7,435 nucleotides of DNA from Dehalococcoidia bacterium. Its GTDB lineage: Bacteria; Chloroflexota; Dehalococcoidia; JACVQG01. The position numbers were made by a program, and so were the translations under genes. Below, one piece after another: positions 6,222 to 7,435 of this stretch. Below the pieces are notes generated by a model that did no database searches, had not been told where the DNA came from, and was given only the letters and a program-made list of their open reading frames with translations. Location of the stretch: contig JACVQG010000227.1 in assembly GCA_015661045.1 (NCBI GenBank), positions 1-7,435 on the forward strand, in the 5' to 3' direction. Within the stretch, counting starts at the first letter, position 1, and each line of letters begins with the position of its first letter.

Positions 6222-6725
6222 ATGAGACAAGGAGCAAAAAGTTTGCTGACTAAAGTAAATAAAAAATGGTTCGTATTACCGATGTTAATCTTGTTTCTGG
6301 CAAGTGTTATCCTGGCCAGTTGCTCACCAGCAGCGCCAGGAGTCAAACCTCCCACGGCGCCTGCCACCGGTACCTCTGGCACAACTACACCAAAACCGAC
6401 GCTCAATGCTACTCCCGCCGCTCGCCCTTCACTTTCGGGCACTATAGAAATAGATGGCTCCAGCACCGTTTATCCCATCACTGAAGCTGTAGCCGAGGAA
6501 TTCCGTAAGATTTATCCTCAGGTGCGAATAAATGTCGGCATCTCCGGCACAGGCGGTGGCTTCAAGCGGTTCGTGGCCGGCGAAACCCAGATTAGCGACG
6601 CCTCGCGCCCCATTACGAGTTCAGAAAAGGAACAGGCTGCGAAAAATAACATTCAATGGCTTGAAATGTCCGTAGCCTACGATGGCCTTTCGGTGATGGT
6701 AGCGCTGGAACCAAATTCGCACTGA
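6222..6725 (+). CDS. pstS: PstS phosphate-binding lipoprotein, N-terminal part (frame broken)
   Basis: The extracytoplasmic phosphate receptor of the Pst ABC importer. A basic N-terminus and hydrophobic segment (17-33) lead to lipobox LASC with the lipidated C34, then a Pro/Thr-rich linker (35-70) typical of surface-anchored receptors. The receptor domain starts at about 71 with [12 protein letters not shown] (phosphate loop), then [11 protein letters not shown] and ISDASRPI, all standard phosphate-contact regions. After [10 protein letters not shown] (to about 6701) the frame goes wrong and stops at 6723-6725. Homologues there have roughly 28-30 more residues before the WNQIR segment, which here follows at once in another frame (from 6706). 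The break is thus an internal deletion with a frameshift. The start is either ATG 6222 (weak ribosome site) or TTG 6243, which has AAGGAG eight bases upstream and leaves a normal signal peptide. Confidence 0.85.
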   Translation: MRQGAKSLLTKVNKKWFVLPMLILFLASVILASCSPAAPGVKPPTAPATGTSGTTTPKPTLNATPAARPSLSGTIEIDGSSTVYPITEAVAEEFRKIYPQVRINVGISGTGGGFKRFVAGETQISDASRPITSSEKEQAAKNNIQWLEMSVAYDGLSVMVALEPNSH

Positions 6726-7185
6726 ATGGCCGGACCGTCCTATCAACCTCTACGGTCCGGGCACTGATTCGGGCACGTTTGACTACTTCACCGAGGTTAT
6801 TACGGGCAAGGCGAAGGCTAGCCGGCCTGATTATACAGCCAGCGAGGACGACAATGTCCTGGTGCAGGGAATTGCCGGCGACCCCAATGCGCTGGGCTAC
6901 TTCGGGTATGCCTACTACATAGAGAATAAGGACAAGCTGAAGCTGGTGGCAGTTGATGCCGGTAAAGGGCCGGTGCTTCCTTCCGAGCAGACCATCCCCA
7001 ATGGCACTTATAGCCCGTTGTCCAGGCCAATCTTCATCTATGTGAACAAGGCAGCCCTGGTACGACCTGAGATGAAAGAGTTCATCCGGTTCTATATGAA
7101 TGACGGTCCGAAGCTCGTATCCGAGGTGGGTTACATCCCTATGAACACTTCAATCTATAATGAAAACCTGACCAAAATCCAGTAA
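6706..7185 (+). CDS. pstS: PstS phosphate-binding protein, C-terminal part (separate frame)
   Basis: This is the continuation of pstS, displaced by one base from the upstream frame. It reads [28 protein letters not shown] and so on for 159 residues to TAA 7183-7185. [10 protein letters not shown] is the classic PstS phosphate-contact segment of the second lobe, followed by [20 protein letters not shown] and a normal C-terminus. It has no start of its own that would make a working receptor; the first GTG in frame is at 6862 and lacks the signal peptide. Together with 6222-6705 it would make a protein about 30 residues shorter than usual, missing the segment around the second crossover strand. 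It should be read as one interrupted gene unless the sequence is corrected. Confidence 0.85.
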   Translation, partial: WNQIRTEWPDRPINLYGPGTDSGTFDYFTEVITGKAKASRPDYTASEDDNVLVQGIAGDPNALGYFGYAYYIENKDKLKLVAVDAGKGPVLPSEQTIPNGTYSPLSRPIFIYVNKAALVRPEMKEFIRFYMNDGPKLVSEVGYIPMNTSIYNENLTKIQ

Positions 7186-7222
7186 ACCGGGTTATGGTTG
7201 TAAAGGAAAATTACAGAGATAC

Positions 7223-7435
7223 ATGGGATCTGCCAGAACAACAATAGATGTTTCGACTCTATCTCTGGGGCGGCTAAGAAAGCAAAGCCGTCTCAGAGAA
7301 GCTGTTATTCAACGGCTTCTCCTCGCCTGCGCTCTCATATCAGTATTCACTACCATCGGTATTGTCATCATACTGGTAGTGCAGGCTGCGGGATTTTTCA
7401 GTAAGGTCTCCATTCTGGAATTCTTCACCGGGACG
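7223..7435 (+). CDS. pstC: PstC phosphate ABC transporter permease, N-terminal fragment cut by the window edge
   Basis: Seventy-one codons are visible, running off the window. After a polar N-terminus (1-22), RLREAVIQRLLLACALISVFTTIGIVIILVVQAAGFF contains the first membrane helix (about 28-53), and SKVSILEFFTGT matches the start of the first periplasmic loop of PstC proteins, which usually continues with a Trp-rich stretch. PstC forms the channel with PstA. ATG 7223 is the first plausible start in frame; the ribosome site is weak (AGAGA close by, AAAGGA 15 bases away). It lies 37 bases after pstS, with no terminator seen, as expected of a pstSCAB operon; pstA, pstB and phoU probably lie beyond the edge. 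Confidence 0.88.
   Translation, partial: MGSARTTIDVSTLSLGRLRKQSRLREAVIQRLLLACALISVFTTIGIVIILVVQAAGFFSKVSILEFFTGT

Overview
This window looks like chromosomal DNA from a bacterium with moderate GC content. The protein style (a PhoR with a Gram-positive-like sensor domain, a lipoprotein PstS, TTG starts) and the GTCAT-type dispersed repeats suggest Chloroflexota, perhaps Dehalococcoidia. That assignment is inference from memory of such genomes and is not proven here. No rRNA, tRNA, CRISPR array or transposase gene was seen.

Layout. Bases 1-332 hold no convincing gene, only the remains of a dispersed repeat (about 143-229). A small membrane protein gene (333-758) follows; it looks frameshifted and shortened near its 3' end, where it runs into a composite repeat (about 821-1067). 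Next is an intact MFS transporter (1110-2420) and a 232-base gap with a 15-bp tandem duplication and a possible promoter.

From 2653 to the window end the DNA is a phosphate-starvation locus. It holds a PhoB/PhoP-type response regulator and a PhoR-type histidine kinase (3338-5116), then a DUF1232 membrane protein (5335-5619), methylglyoxal synthase mgsA (5742-6182), the phosphate-binding lipoprotein pstS (6222-7185, in two pieces) and the start of the permease gene pstC (7223 to the edge). Two intergenic regions, one before the DUF1232 gene and one before mgsA, each carry four direct repeats of a TTAA-headed unit at an exact 11-bp period. In both, a -10-like hexamer begins exactly 15 bases after the start of the last TTAA. 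These are strong candidates for PhoB/PhoP operators, so the regulator encoded here probably controls both the DUF1232 gene and an mgsA-pstS-pstC operon.

Proposed working model: PhoR senses low phosphate and phosphorylates the regulator, which activates both promoters. Pst then imports phosphate, and MgsA converts dihydroxyacetone phosphate to methylglyoxal, freeing phosphate inside the cell. Putting mgsA first in a Pho-controlled pst operon is the most interesting biological idea here.

The main caution is that three genes carry reading-frame breaks: the small membrane protein near 725, the regulator near 3258 and pstS near 6705. The regulator and pstS breaks also remove family-conserved residues. 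Either this copy of the Pho system is decaying, or the assembly has indel or collapse errors. Read mapping would decide.
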